64,000 nt of DNA from Nectonema munidae (GCA_030549495.1 JAUIRK010000231.1:1-64000), one strand, 5' to 3'. Counted from the first letter of the stretch, positions 15,001 to 25,281 are shown. Notes: a model not told the origin generated them from the sequence alone. Made by a program: numbers and translations.

Positions 15001-16642
15001 AAATGAAGATTTTTAAAATTTCTGTATCTATTATATTAAAAATGAAAATTTTTAAAATTTCTGTGATCACATTTGGATACTCGCATTCATTCAAGTTAGA
15101 ATTTATTATATCAAAAATGACAAGATTTTTAAAATTTCTGTGATCACATTTGGATACTCGCATTCATTCAAGTTAGAATCTCTTATATCAAAAATGACAA
15201 GATTTATAAAATTTGTGTCATCAAATTTGCATACTCGCATTCATTCAAGTTAGAATCTCTTATATCAAAATGAAGATTTTTAAAATTTCTGTATCTATTA
15301 TATTAAAAATGAAAATTTTTAAAATTTCTGTGATCACATTTGGATACTCGCATTCATTCAAGTTAGAATCTATTATATTAAAAATGAAGATTTTTAAAAT
15401 TTCTGTGATCACATTTGCATGCTCGCATTCATTCAAGTTAGAATCTCTTATATCAAAAATGACAAGATTTTTAAAATTTGTGTCATCAAATTTGCATACT
15501 CGCATTCATTCAAGTTAGAATCTCTTATATCAAAATGAAGATTTTTAAAATTTCTGTGATCACATTTGCATACTCGCATACTTCAAGTTAGAATTTATTA
15601 TATTAAAAATGACAAGATTTTTAAAATTTGTGTCATCAAATTTGCATACTCGCATTCATTCAAGTTAGAATCTATTATATTAAAAATGAAGATTTTTAAA
15701 ATTTCTGTGATCACATTTGCATACTCGCATTCATTCAAGTTAGAATCTCTTATATCAAAAATGACAAGATTTTTAAAATTTGTGTCATCAAATTTGCATA
15801 CTCGCATTCATTCAAGTTAGAATCTCTTATATCAAAATGAAGATTTTTAAAATTTCTGTATCTATTATATTAAAAATGAAAATTTTTAAAATTTCTGTGA
15901 TCACATTTGGATACTCGCATTCATTCAAGTTAGAATCTATTATATTAAAAATGAAGATTTTTAAAATTTCTGTGATCACATTTGCATGCTCGCATTCATT
16001 CAAGTTAGAATCTCTTATATCAAAAATGACAAGATTTTTAAAATTTGTGTCATCAAATTTGCATACTCGCATTCATTCAAGTTAGAATCTATTATATCAA
16101 AATGAAGATTTTTAAAATTTCTGTGATCACATTTGCATACTCGCATTCTTCAAGTTAGAATTTATTATATTAAAAATGACAAGATTTTTAAAATTTGTGT
16201 CATCAAATTTGCATACTCGCATTCATTCAAGTTAGAATCTCTTATATCAAAATGAAGATTTTTAAAATTTCTGTGATCACATTTGCATACTCACATACTT
16301 CAAGTTAGAATTTATTATATTAAAAATGAAAATTTTTAAAATTTCTGTGATCACATTTGCATACTCGCATTCATTCAAGTTAGAATCTATTATATTAAAA
16401 ATGAAAATTTTTAAAATTTCTGTGATCACATTTGGATACTCGCATTCATTCAAGTTAGAATCTCTTATATCAAAAATGACAAGATTTATAAAATTTGTGT
16501 CATCAAATTTGCATACTCGCATTCATTCAAGTTAGAATCTCTTATATCAAAATGAAGATTTTTAAAATTTCCGTGATCACATTTGCATACTCGCATTCTT
16601 CATTTAAAATCTATTATATTAAAAATGAAATTTTTTAAAATT
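1..16642. repeat. 75-bp satellite DNA array (about 220 units)
   Basis: An unbroken head-to-tail array begins before base 1 and decays at about 16,642. The main unit is 75 bp (for example ATG at 2,232 to ATG at 2,307) and carries the palindrome TGTGATCACA and a TTTTTAAAATTT core. Variants seen: a 76-77 bp type beginning ATGACAAG with GTGTCATC in place of the palindrome; a type with TTTGGATAC for TTTGCATAC; a 39-bp unit lacking the central 36 bp; and 74-bp units with CGCATACTTC. Because 75 bp is exactly 25 codons and the unit has no stop in one frame on either strand, short repetitive ORFs run on both strands and end at the frame-shifting 76-bp units. I read these as by-products, not genes. Homogeneity is very high across the whole stretch. 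Confidence 0.97.
13413..14244. repeat. Higher-order block of the satellite (567-bp period)
   Basis: A four-unit block (39-bp truncated unit, GGATAC unit, GCAT(A/G)CTC unit, 76-bp unit; 265 bp in all) starts at 13,413 and again at 13,980, 567 bp apart. The same 567-bp spacing separates the blocks at 15,270 and 15,837, and 565 bp separates those at 307 and 872. Further copies of the truncated-unit block start near 1,814, 3,853, 5,097, 5,965, 8,138, 8,554, 11,448, 11,868 and 15,003. The array therefore has local higher-order organisation without a single fixed period. Confidence 0.85.
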
Positions 16643-17504
16643 TATCTCACACAGTCGTCAAGAAATTTTAAATTTAAAGCAATTAAATTACAGGAACTAT
16701 CTTGCTTATTAACTTTTTATTATAAAAATAATCTAAACAAGACTGGTTTAAACTCTCACTCCATATCCTCTACTCACTCCACAACGAGCAATTTCGACTC
16801 ATTTTTAAAAATATTACGGATTTATTTGGTTAATTGTTAAAAAGCTTACAAAGGCCTCCGCTCTACCATTCTGTATTCATAAACTTTACTGGCCTTCTTG
16901 CCTCCCATAAAGAAACACTATTTTAGTCGAAGCGAGAAAATCTTTTTCTAATAAATTTCTTTCTTTCTAGTTTTATCCTCGGAAATTATCCATTCTTTTA
17001 TGGCAAAACGTTGTGCTTTCAACGTTATCAATATTCATGCAAGATTGAATTGAGAGTTTTAGAAAATCTCTCTTAAATGTTAAATACTCCCTGATGTCTC
17101 GTTCAAATTTTTTTCATTTTGGGTAACTCAAATTTAATCGTATTCTGGATAGAATTCGTTCTATTCATTATCATAATTTGATAGCAAGTAACATCATTTG
17201 TAGATTAAAGGTTTACTTTCATCTCTAAACATCTTTTCCCAGATAGCGTTAGAAGAGCACAATCTTCACTTAGACTCAAATGAAATGAACTTTTCTTTAG
17301 GGTCGCCAAGCAACTTATCACTAACATTTAACTTAGATACTAATAAAATTTGATTGTTCCGACTTATTCTTAACTTTCTCAACAGTATAGAGTTCCCGTA
17401 TGTTAGCTATATTCATATCTCAAAAAATATATATTTTTTCATTCAAAAACAATTTTTTTCTTTATAAACAATTTCAAATCATTTGTTTTAGGATGGGTTC
17501 GCTA
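16643..17504. other. Unique AT-rich DNA, no gene seen
   Basis: Sequence changes abruptly from satellite to non-repetitive DNA. I see no convincing exon, RNA gene or transposon terminus here; the short open frames have no recognisable content. Confidence 0.6.
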
Positions 17505-17514
17505 TTTTCACATC

Positions 17515-18016
17515 GGTCCGACTAAACACCCCAAAGCATCCCAAAACACGGCAAATAATTATAAAGCATTATAAAAAAAGATGGTTAGACTAAAAACCCC
17601 TAAAAAAAATTCGAAAGTTTTAAGGAGTTTTTAGGATCTTTTTTGTAGTGCTTTAGAAATATTTGTTGTTTTTTGCAAATTTTTGAGGTGATTAGGGATT
17701 TTTGCGGTGTTTTGTAATCTTTTAGGATGCTTGGGGTGTTTTGAGGAATTTTTAAGATCTTTTTTATGGTGCCTTAGAATTATGTGCGGTGTTTTGGGGT
17801 GCTTTCGGTTATTTCTGGGTGTTTTGGGATTTTTAGTCTAACCCTTTTTTTGTAATGCTTTCGAACTATTTGGCGTGCTTTGGGATGTTTTGGCGTATTT
17901 TGAAGTGTTTTGGGGTGCTTCTTGTTATTTCTGGGTGTTTCGGGGTTTTTTTACTTAACCCTATTTTTTTATGCTTTAGAATTATTTGGCGTGTTTTGGG
18001 GTGTTTAGCCTTACCC
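17515..18016. mobile_element. 502-bp foldback-type MITE with 10-bp target duplication
   Basis: The two ends are inverted copies of each other: the left reads GACTAAACACCCC with AAACACGGCAAATAATTA inside it, and the reverse complement of the right reads GGCTAAACACCCC then AAACACGCCAAATAATTC. TTTTCACATC occurs exactly at 17,505-17,514 and again at 18,017-18,026, immediately outside the ends, as a 10-bp target-site duplication. The interior is built of degenerate GT-rich repeats (TGTTTTGGGGTGCTT and relatives) in the same sense as the right end. No coding capacity. A 9-11 bp duplication and long inverted ends suggest a Mutator-like or foldback family; the superfamily is inferred only from duplication length. 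Confidence 0.85.
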
Positions 18017-18049
18017 TTTTCACATCTCAAAAACATTTTTGCAGAAAAG

Positions 18050-18500
18050 CTTCGGCAAACTTGAAAGCGAGGCTTTTTCGTAATTTGGACAGCGAGCGAG
18101 TGACATGTACTACAAGTGGCGCGCGCATCCAATTAGACATATGTCTATTGATTTGTTGTAAACTTGGAAAGGATGACGAGTAGTGGTGTGGATATGCGTG
18201 AGGAAGTTGGTGTGATGTCATCAAGGTGCTGTTGCATATGATGGTTGTGTGGGACAAGTCATTGAAGAGTATAACGCGTTTCATGATGCGTGAAAGAGTC
18301 TGTGGAGACGTCGTCATTTCGAATTATTTGTCTATTGAGCAGAGCAGGTGGAGCTGCTAGAGTAGGCAGGCTTCTGCTTTCTTCTCCTCTCTTGGTGTTG
18401 CTCTCTCGATTGTGTAGATCCCGCGCATGCACGCTACTTCCTCCACTCCTTACATCTTGAAGTAAGCCTTCTTGAGTATCCTCTTTTATTTGGCTCATCC
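18050..18500. other. GC- and CpG-richer segment, possible exon or promoter
   Basis: This stretch is clearly less AT-rich than its surroundings and carries GCGCGCGC, ACGTCGTC and GCGCATGCACGC. On the + strand an ATG at 18,172 opens only 22 codons; on the - strand a 79-codon frame (18,498-18,259) lacks any family resemblance I can recognise. It could be the first exon or promoter of a gene, or simply an unrecognised element. Weak evidence either way. Confidence 0.25.
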
Positions 18501-19080
18501 ATGCCCATTTCTAATATTCCTTATATTTGTATTCATTCGTATGCACTATCGAGAAGGGGGCTTTATGCGAGGTAGAGATGTATCATATCATATATGCTAT
18601 GCGCAAAAATTTAACATCCGATACATCTCTAATGTCATGCTTTAAAAATGTCTTTCAACTTAATTTATGTCTTGCTTGACATCCGTTTCTTCTAAATTAA
18701 TTATATTTGTCTGTATTATTGCAACTCAGGATCAAGAAACGAACAAGTGTGCCACTCTCAAGAAACGAACAAGTGTGCCACTCTCTTTTCAAAAAATATG
18801 AAGAGAGGGTTGAGCAACTAAAAGCGCCTTAGGTATCCCATGAATCATTATTTCTAACTGACGAAGTTTTTACTTTAAAAATATATTTCTGAATATACGA
18901 GAACAAAGTGTCGAAAATCATTATTTCGGCAAACAGTCTAACCCAAAATTAGCTTCTATTCTTATTATCGCGTAGGGTATCAATTAATTCCCTTCTCCAT
19001 TGAAAAGTTGTGCTGACTGTAACGATTTATCTTTCAAACGAGATAACCGACCGACCGTTTGATTAACTAACCAACTTACA
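18501..19080. other. No gene seen; one 26-bp tandem pair
   Basis: Mostly plain AT-rich sequence. A 26-bp unit (CAAGAAACGAACAAGTGTG and following bases) is present twice in tandem at about 18,733-18,785. Confidence 0.6.
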
Positions 19081-19330
19081 AATTTTTTTCATGCTATCTA
19101 ATTTTAGTTTACTATATGCATGATTTGATAAAAAATGATTAGAGAAACTACGTTTATCTTTCTATTTTAAAAGTAATGGGAGCCAATGATATATTTAAAG
19201 AATATTCTTTGATTACAGAATTTTATTTTAATTATTTCACAAATATATTTAAAATCTTGCAAATTGCAAAAATATAGGTAATAACTTTTGTAACATCGTA
19301 TGAGGTATATCAAATCTTACATCAAGCAAA
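19081..19330 (+). repeat. Dispersed repeat copy (TATAGGTAATAACTTTTGT family)
   Basis: Shares a long run of sequence, including GCAAATTGCAAA, TAGGTAATAACTTTTGTAAC and ATCGTATGAGGTA, with 49,690-49,855 in the same orientation and with both arms of the foldback at 37,382-37,738. It is an AT-rich subterminal module of a family also seen at the ends of the 49,666-53,199 element. Confidence 0.75.
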
Positions 19331-19474
19331 ATATGAAGAGAAAGTTTAATATTTTTTGATTTAAAAATATTTTTTGATTCTTTGATTGCCAACATAAAAC
19401 ACTCATCCAATGTAACATCGTCTCCCCGTATGAACTATATCAAATCTTACATCTTGGAAAATACGAACTGACAG

Positions 19475-19600
19475 GTTGGAGATGAACCATCGTAGTATAT
19501 AGGTTGGAGATGAACCATCGTAGTATATAGGTTGGAGATGAACAATCGTAGTATACAGTTTGGAGATGAACCATCGTAGTATACAGGTTGGAGATGATAA
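19475..19600 (+). repeat. 28-bp tandem repeat, five units
   Basis: Units begin GTTGGAGATGAACCATCG and end GTAGTATA(T/C)AG, at 19,475, 19,503, 19,531, about 19,558 and 19,587. The same unit appears reverse-complemented at 25,605-25,660 and 36,935-37,200, next to the same flanking modules, so it belongs to a dispersed element and is not an isolated minisatellite. Confidence 0.9.
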
Positions 19601-19789
19601 TCAAGTTGTCTACCCGCGTTCAACCGTACAGGTTATAAGAATATATCATTACATAACAGAGAAGAGTCTCCTAAAACTGGAAAAATATTTTTTTAAATAT
19701 ATTATTAATATTTTAAAGAATCAGAGAAATTATTTTGAAAGGTCTGAAAAATCGAAAATTAAAAAAAAATAAAATTTAAAAACCTATTC

Positions 19790-20510
19790 TTATAGGGTTG
19801 GGTACGCTAATTCCAAAAAAGAGTATTTAAAAAAATTTAGAAAAAAATCAAATTTTTTCAGCATATTATGTTTAAATTTTAGGTATATTTTATAAATATG
19901 CAAAGAAAATTTGAAAAAATATGTAATTATTCATTTTATACGCTAAAATATAGAGAAAAATAGCAAAATTGCCATTATTGTTCCAAGGCTTATAAAAAAA
20001 TTTTTAGAAATTTTTTCATAAATGAAACGACGTGCAAAATGCGGGTAAAAGGATTGTCATTAACTAATCTTTAATTTAGGCATGTTTTAAAATGTTTTTA
20101 AAAAATTCTCGCATAAAGTTTTCTTTCAAAATTAAAATTTGTAAATTTAAACAAAATTTTTTTTAAATTGTTAAAATCAAAAAATATATATCAAAAATAA
20201 ATATTTTTCAAAAATTTTTAATAAAATGTAAGCGATTTTGAATAAATAAATGTTTAAAATTTACTAAAAAAATTTTTGAATTTTATTTTAATTAAAAAAA
20301 TCGCGTTAAAAATGTAAACTTTTTTTGGACAAAACTTTTTTTATAAAAAATTGAATGAAATTTTTTTCCATTGAAAAAATTTAAAAAATTATTTTAACTT
20401 CTCGTGGAAAAAAATGTAGGTGACATTTTGAGTTCAAGTACGGGTCTATGAACTTAATTTGAGGTAATTTCACCTACACCACATAAAAGTACTAACGAAA
20501 TAAGGTAGTT
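19790..20510 (+). repeat. Long AT-rich dispersed repeat, copy 1
   Basis: Collinear with 51,890-52,840 over some 700-900 bp: both carry the run ending in CTTATAAAAAAATTTT, the AAATATTTTTCAAAA segment, and a shared tail with GGGTCTATGAACT or GGGTCAATGAACT followed by a CCA..ACCAC segment. Numerous small differences show an old divergence. No coding content. Confidence 0.75.
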
Positions 20511-20514
20511 TAAC

Positions 20515-21300
20515 ACTTCATACCCTTTAAAAATCTTACTATGGAATAGAAACCATCGTAGTATATTATTTTATAAAAATCTATAAATAAATTTAAGTTC
20601 TGATAGTAGAGTGGTTTTATAATTGTGTTGGAAATTGTTACAAATAAAATGTGAAAAATTCTCAAAGTGTAACAAGCGTTAAAGTTCAAAATTAGCAAAA
20701 ATAAATAAACAGACTGTTTTATTATACGCATATGTTCACTTTGAAAATGGCCTATGGTGCAACTTTTAAATCTTAATTTTAATTTGAGATAGCATTGATG
20801 TGTGATTTCTTTATTCGCACATTGTCGGTATAAATATAACAAATACTCTTCGTTAGAAAACAGTAAAATCGTTTTTCTCAACTAGTTATAATATAAGCAA
20901 TGTATTCTGAAAGCCATAAAAAATGCTTAAATTTGGTATATCGCATGAAACATTTGGTTGAAAAATGCGAAAGTTATAAGCGTTTAATATTTGTCTAAAA
21001 TTTAAGCTAGGAACACTACAAATAAACTAAGCATACGCTTACCCGATAAAATAAACCACATACGCGTGCTCAAAGATGTTGTGAAGCGGATGCGAGATAA
21101 GAATTTATTGCGCTCACAAACGCGTAATGCAACATGTGTTAATCTTTCTTGGGATAGTTATGTGGTAGAATCAATAACATGCGTGATAGTAGTGGAATGT
21201 GATTTATTCTTCGCACACTGTTCGTATAAACATAATGAATGCCTTTCGTTAAAAATCAGAAAAGTGGTATCTAAACTAAATAAAAATTGTTTCGGTATTT
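20515..21300 (+). repeat. Dispersed repeat, paralogous to 55,620-56,070
   Basis: Shares TTCTGATAGTAGAGTGGTTT, GGAAATTGTTACAAAT, TTTGGTATATCGCATGA, AAGTTATAAGCGTTT and AAGCTAGGAACACTACAAAT with 55,690-56,050 in the same order. The segment with CGCACACTGTTCGTATAAA is a second, diverged repeat of a part at 20,800-20,850. Part of it (20,560-20,700) also recurs inverted at 22,130-22,290. Confidence 0.8.
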
Positions 21301-21399
21301 TTTACATTTTGTAAGGAATCATAGTATACAAAAGACGGTAGTTTAATCACTTTTCATAAAATTATTTAAGTCTAAGAACATAAAATCCTAAAAAAAAAC

Positions 21400-22040
21400 A
21401 ATTTAAACTAACAGAAATCAAAAATCATAGTATACGAGAACAAGAAAATCATTGCTTTTTTTTTTGACTATTTCTCTGTTTACAAATGAAGTTCTGACAG
21501 CTATCATAAATAGATCAAGTACATTTTTAACAACTGGAAAATTTTGTTTCGACATTATATTTTTATTGTAATAATCAACAAATTTTCTTAAAAAAATGAT
21601 TTAATTAATTATGTACAGTGTTACTTACAAAATCTAACAATCGAACATTATAAAAAATATCTCTACTCAAAAATTAAACAAATAGAGTATTTTTGCTTTT
21701 AAACTGAATAGCTGGTCAAAATATTCATTCCCAAATTACGTATTGTAAAAATGAAAGTTTTCAAATGTCACAAAATGTAACAATCGTACTGATAAAGATT
21801 AAAAGTGATCTTTGTTGAAAAAAAATTTTAACGCGAGTCTGACAATATTCATTGATATAAAATTGTAACGATTGAAAACTATTTTTCTCTCATTTTAAAA
21901 CCAACAAATTTTCATTTATGCAAAATATTTGGTGTATTGATGGAACTAAATTTTTACCAAAAATCTCTGTCAACTCTTACTTATAGAAAATTATTGGGGG
22001 CGAAGGTCATTTCGCCCCCTGAAAACACATTAGAGGGGTG
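21400..22040 (+). repeat. Dispersed repeat; right-hand module of the CAGGGGCGCA hAT-like family
   Basis: Matches, reverse-complemented, 62,490-63,370: for example GATATAAAATTGTAACGATT, AATCAACAAATTTTCTTAA, GACAGCT(A/G)TCA and TTACTTATAGAAAATTATTG. A shortened version is at 39,225-39,355 directly before a GGATGTGCGCCCCTG terminus. The segment GGGGGCGAAGGTCATTTCG followed by CCCCCTGAAAACACA links it to the right end of the element at 22,835-25,013. Confidence 0.8.
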
Positions 22041-22129
22041 GGCGATTACGATTGTAATTACAAATAAAATTTGAATTTTTTTATAATTTTGTATTTTTCA
22101 GTTTTCTTCGTAATTAACAGATGCATATT

Positions 22130-22290
22130 TTTTATATTTGGTAATTTTAAACTAACGCTTGTTACATTTTGACAAATTTTCACCTTTAATTTTTAACAAT
22201 TTCCAACACAATTATAAAACCAGTCTACTATCAGAACCTAAATTTATTTGTAGATTATTATAAAATAGTTTTAGTTTTCCATTTTTTTTT
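22130..22290 (-). repeat. Inverted copy of the 20,560-20,700 repeat
   Basis: Reads as the reverse complement of the segment containing TTCTGATAGTAGAGTGGTTT and GGAAATTGTTACAAAT, including the AACGCTTGTTACA portion. With 20,515-21,300 it forms a widely spaced inverted pair. Confidence 0.8.
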
Positions 22291-22834
22291 ATAAATTATT
22301 CGTTTTTATTTTGCTTATAACTTTTGAATTATTCGCCAAAATTTTAAATTAATGTATACGATTAAAAATAGTTCTACAAATTTTATTTGCCTTTTTATTT
22401 ATTGAAGATAAATATTATTTTTATTGTTGTTTACTGCATAAAAAGTTCAATGCCTCAAAAAATATCTAAAATGTGTTTATGCTGAATTTTATTATTATCC
22501 CCCAAACTGGTTCACTAAAATGTTATTTCTAGGTAAAAAAAATCACAAAATAAGTACAATAACAAGTATTTATTGTTTTCAGTATCGTATAAAAAATTTG
22601 AATCACAGCGAAAGAAGTTACACTTTGATTACTCCAAAAAGAAAATTTTGGATTACGCTTATTGATGTGTTCACTGAAGGAAGAAAAGAGACGATAAAAA
22701 GATGTGTTTTAATAAATTTTTCTCAATAATTAACCTCATGAATTTATATTCTTTTTTTCATTATAGACCACTCCCCTAAAATAACCTAATTTTATTTCAT
22801 TGCCCAGTCAACAGCCTTAGGAACATGCCTGCAC
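22291..22834. other. No gene recognised; left flank of the nested insertion
   Basis: A 69-codon frame on the + strand (22,520-22,729) has no recognisable domain. The last stretch, 22,780-22,834, is the left flank of the next insertion and should join the hAT transposase remnant at 25,014 once that insertion is removed. Confidence 0.4.
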
Positions 22835-23084
22835 CAGGGGCGCACATCCTCAAAATTATTGAGGGGGGGGGGCGAAATTTTTTTTTGCAATTTTGAAAAT
22901 TAGTGGCCTGGAAATACCACGGGAGACCAAATATTCAAGCAATCCTTTAAAATTGAGTGTATTCAGCGCATACCTAAAGTCCTAAATTTATAAAACTACA
23001 TTATATTTTTTTTTACAAAATTGGTGAATTTAAATATTATACTTCCAGCGAAAATATTTTAACTAAATTTGCATTTCGAATATA

Positions 23085-23590
23085 GTGCGCAGAAAAAATG
23101 CCCCCAATTAAAAAGTAGGAAAAAATGCCCCAACACAAAAAATTATTAATTAAAATTTTTAAAAAAGATGTCAAATAAAGATTTTTTGTAAAAAAAAAGT
23201 TAACTTTTCATCTAAAACATTTAAAATTTAATTAAAGTAAACTAAAAAACTCAGCATACGACAATTTTTTAAATACAAAAAATTTTTTTATAAAACAGCA
23301 AATATTTTTGGACTTTGTGTGTATCAGAACACTTTCTAAATATAATTTGTATTTTAAATGATTTTAAGAACACATTCCCACAAATCTGTACCTTTGAAAT
23401 TGTTTTCAAGAACTTTATAAAGAAAAAACCTTATAGATTAAGAAATTTTAGAAATTTAGCCTTTCAAAACGGTACTAAATAAAAATATTTATATAATTTA
23501 AAAAAATCCTGAAAATCAAAAATTAGGGGGGATTTTTTCTTACTTTTTAATTGGGGGCATTTATTTTGGGGGCATTTTTACCTACAACCA
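23085..23590. mobile_element. 506-bp MITE nested in the element above, 9-bp target duplication
   Basis: TCGAATATA is present at 23,076-23,084 and 23,591-23,599. Inside, AAAAATGCCCCCAATTAAAA near the left end has its reverse complement near the right end, giving subterminal inverted repeats of about 35 bp. The second copy of the host element has no insertion at the equivalent point (about 38,020-38,035), an in-window empty site. No ORF. Superfamily unassigned; 9-bp duplications are common in Mutator-like elements. Confidence 0.85.
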
Positions 23591-24125
23591 TCGAATATAC
23601 ACTAGTTTAAAAAAATCCAAAAATGTTAGGGGGTGGAATAGGCTTTTCATTTGAAAAATGAAGTAGTCTACCAGGCACATTACAGGAATTGATGAAAGGA
23701 TATTTGATTCATAGAGAAAACAAATAACTGAAGGTTGGGTAGTTTTATATGAGTGAATGTAGTCTAAAGGCAAAGAGTCTACTAGACACCCTGCGATGTT
23801 TATATGAAAAAATGTGATTGATTCAGGGGCAAGGGTATAAAACGAAGTTATAATTGTGCAAACAAAAATAAAACAAAAAAATTAGATCGCATTATTTCAT
23901 TTTACTCAGCATCATTCAAAAATAGTTAAAAAGCTAAATTGATACAAGCTACAAAAATCTACAAAAAGTAAAATAACTGTTAACATTTTGCAATGATTTG
24001 CCTTTTATAATAACTTTTAAGGAAAAAAAGTCTATCAGAAAAAGTTATAGAGCTTCAAAAAAAACTAAAAAAATTTAGAGCATAACTTAAGTTTTTTGAA
24101 AACTAATTTGATGTATCCCCTACAG

Positions 24126-24923
24126 CAATGGTTCTTAACCTGGGGGTCGTGACCCCTTTGGGGGTCGTTTGAATTTTTTGCAGGGGTCATGAAAAACTTT
24201 TGGTATCAAAAAGTGTATCCTCATGAACGTCTTTCCATCAGATGCAAAACTATTTCTATTTGATGTATTCATTAATCCTGATTGTATGATGCAATCAATT
24301 AATAATTTTGCCCTTAAAATCAAACATCATTTTTAATCTCACACATGTTGCTTGCAATCAAGCAATTGAAAACTATTTTCCGAAGTTAAATAGCCGTTCT
24401 AATGAGATTTGGATCACCAGACCTTTTTCAGTGAACGAAAGTAGCATTGATGACTCTGATGTTGCTGCCAAAGTGGAGTTTCTTCAAATAAGAGAAGACA
24501 GTCAATTAAAACTCGATTTTTCCGAACAAGCACTTTTTTTGGATACAGTCACCTTCAACTTATCGTTGCGAAACTGAATTTTGTGCAATGATGTCTTTAA
24601 AAATAAGTGCACGTAATAAGCTTGCAATTGATTCAGACACGAGATGCTGTCTGTCGAGCATTACACCATGTTTTGAAAAACTTTTGTCTGACAAACAATA
24701 CCAGCCTTCGAATGAAATTATACTGAATTTGTTAGGTTATATTAATTTAAATAAAAATTTTCAATTAAACTTTCTTTTAACAAGTGTTTGTATTATAAAA
24801 TATAACATGTAAATTTTCTTGTTTTTAACTTTAAACGGCTGAATCAAAAAGAATTTTATAGGGGTCATAAAAAAATTTCATAATATTTAGGGGTAAACAG
24901 ATCCTAAAGGTTAAGAACCACTG
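24126..24923 (+). mobile_element. Internally deleted hAT element of ZBED5/FAM200 type
   Basis: The left end CAATGGTTCTTAACCTGGGG and the reverse complement of the right end, CAGTGGTTCTTAACCTTTAGG, are classic hAT termini. The + strand interior keeps only C-terminal transposase fragments: 24,308-24,577 (with WITRPFSVNESS and LKLDFSEQALFLDTVTFNL) and 24,588-24,812 (with ARNKLAIDSDTRCCLSSITP), in different frames and in the order expected for a ZBED5/FAM200-like C-terminus. All N-terminal and catalytic parts are missing. The same host sequence without the insertion exists, inverted, at 45,575-45,640. No clean 8-bp duplication remains. Confidence 0.8.
24308..24812 (+). pseudogene. hAT transposase C-terminal fragments (ZBED5/FAM200-like)
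   Basis: Two pieces separated by a stop and frame change at 24,575-24,590. The first ends before the region that normally reads YP.L...A....PFPSTYLCE; the second starts at MMSLKISARNKLAIDSD, equivalent to the family's L..LK.KYRNRL....D segment followed by LSS..P....L...KQ..PS. The missing middle and different frames show decay by deletion and frameshift. Not a functional gene. Confidence 0.75.
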
Positions 24924-25013
24924 CTACTCTATGGGTGGCATGGCAGGTTGGTTGAGATGATGGACCCCCTGAAAACACACTCGCCCCCCCCCCCCCCCCG
25001 GAGTGCGCCCCTG

Positions 25014-25281
25014 GCCTGCACTCACAACCTCACACTCAGGACTCTGTCCGAATCTACAAGTGGCTCTGAGGATCATGCTGACAATTGGAACTTCTATTGC
25101 ATCCTGTGAAAGGTCATTCAGCAAGCTAAATATTAAGTCCTACCTAAGGAGCACTATGGGGCAAGCCCGCCTCCAAAGTCTGGCTCTTATGAGCATTGAG
25201 AAAGAAGTTCTCGATTTTGTTGATTTTGACGAACTCATCGATAATTTTGCCGCTGCTAAAACACAAAAAATGAACATCTAA
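25014..25281 (+). pseudogene. hAT transposase C-terminal dimerisation domain
   Basis: The open frame reads CPNLQVALRIMLTIGTSIAS, then CERSFSKLNIKSYLRSTMGQ, ending with LALMSIEKEVLDFVDFDELI and a stop at 25,279. This is the Dimer_Tnp_hAT domain of the ZMYM1/52-kDa-repressor type, with the diagnostic (A/S)CERSFSKL and LRSTM.Q.RL...A..SIE motifs. Upstream coding sequence is cut by the 22,835-25,013 insertion; the last visible bases left of it (22,780-22,834) give little recognisable protein, so the rest was already lost or lies in decayed DNA. Confidence 0.85.

Larger units (their letters stand above)
22835..25013. mobile_element. Non-autonomous hAT-like element with exact 8-bp target duplication
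   Basis: The left end is CAGGGGCGCACATCC; the right end GGAGTGCGCCCCTG is its inverted partner. GCCTGCAC lies exactly outside both ends (22,827-22,834 and 25,014-25,021), the 8-bp duplication typical of hAT. It encodes no transposase of its own. The left 1.2 kb matches the copy at 37,818-38,472, except that this copy carries an extra 506-bp insertion (23,085-23,590). The right part holds a SINE-like segment split by another hAT remnant (24,126-24,923). A C17 run lies before the right end. The whole unit sits inside an older hAT transposase. Confidence 0.9.

Noticed and set aside
32-16535. Dozens of 60-144 codon frames on both strands in the satellite, encoding a 25-residue repeat
   Set aside because: They follow from a stop-free 75-bp unit and occur equally on both strands and in every copy; frame-changing units end them at random. 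No sign of selection for a protein.
1-16642. CRISPR-like array
   Set aside because: Units abut directly with no unique spacers, and the context is a eukaryotic genome full of transposons.
24924-25124. - strand 66-codon frame rich in Gly
   Set aside because: Runs through the poly-C tract and transposon terminus; an artefact of composition.
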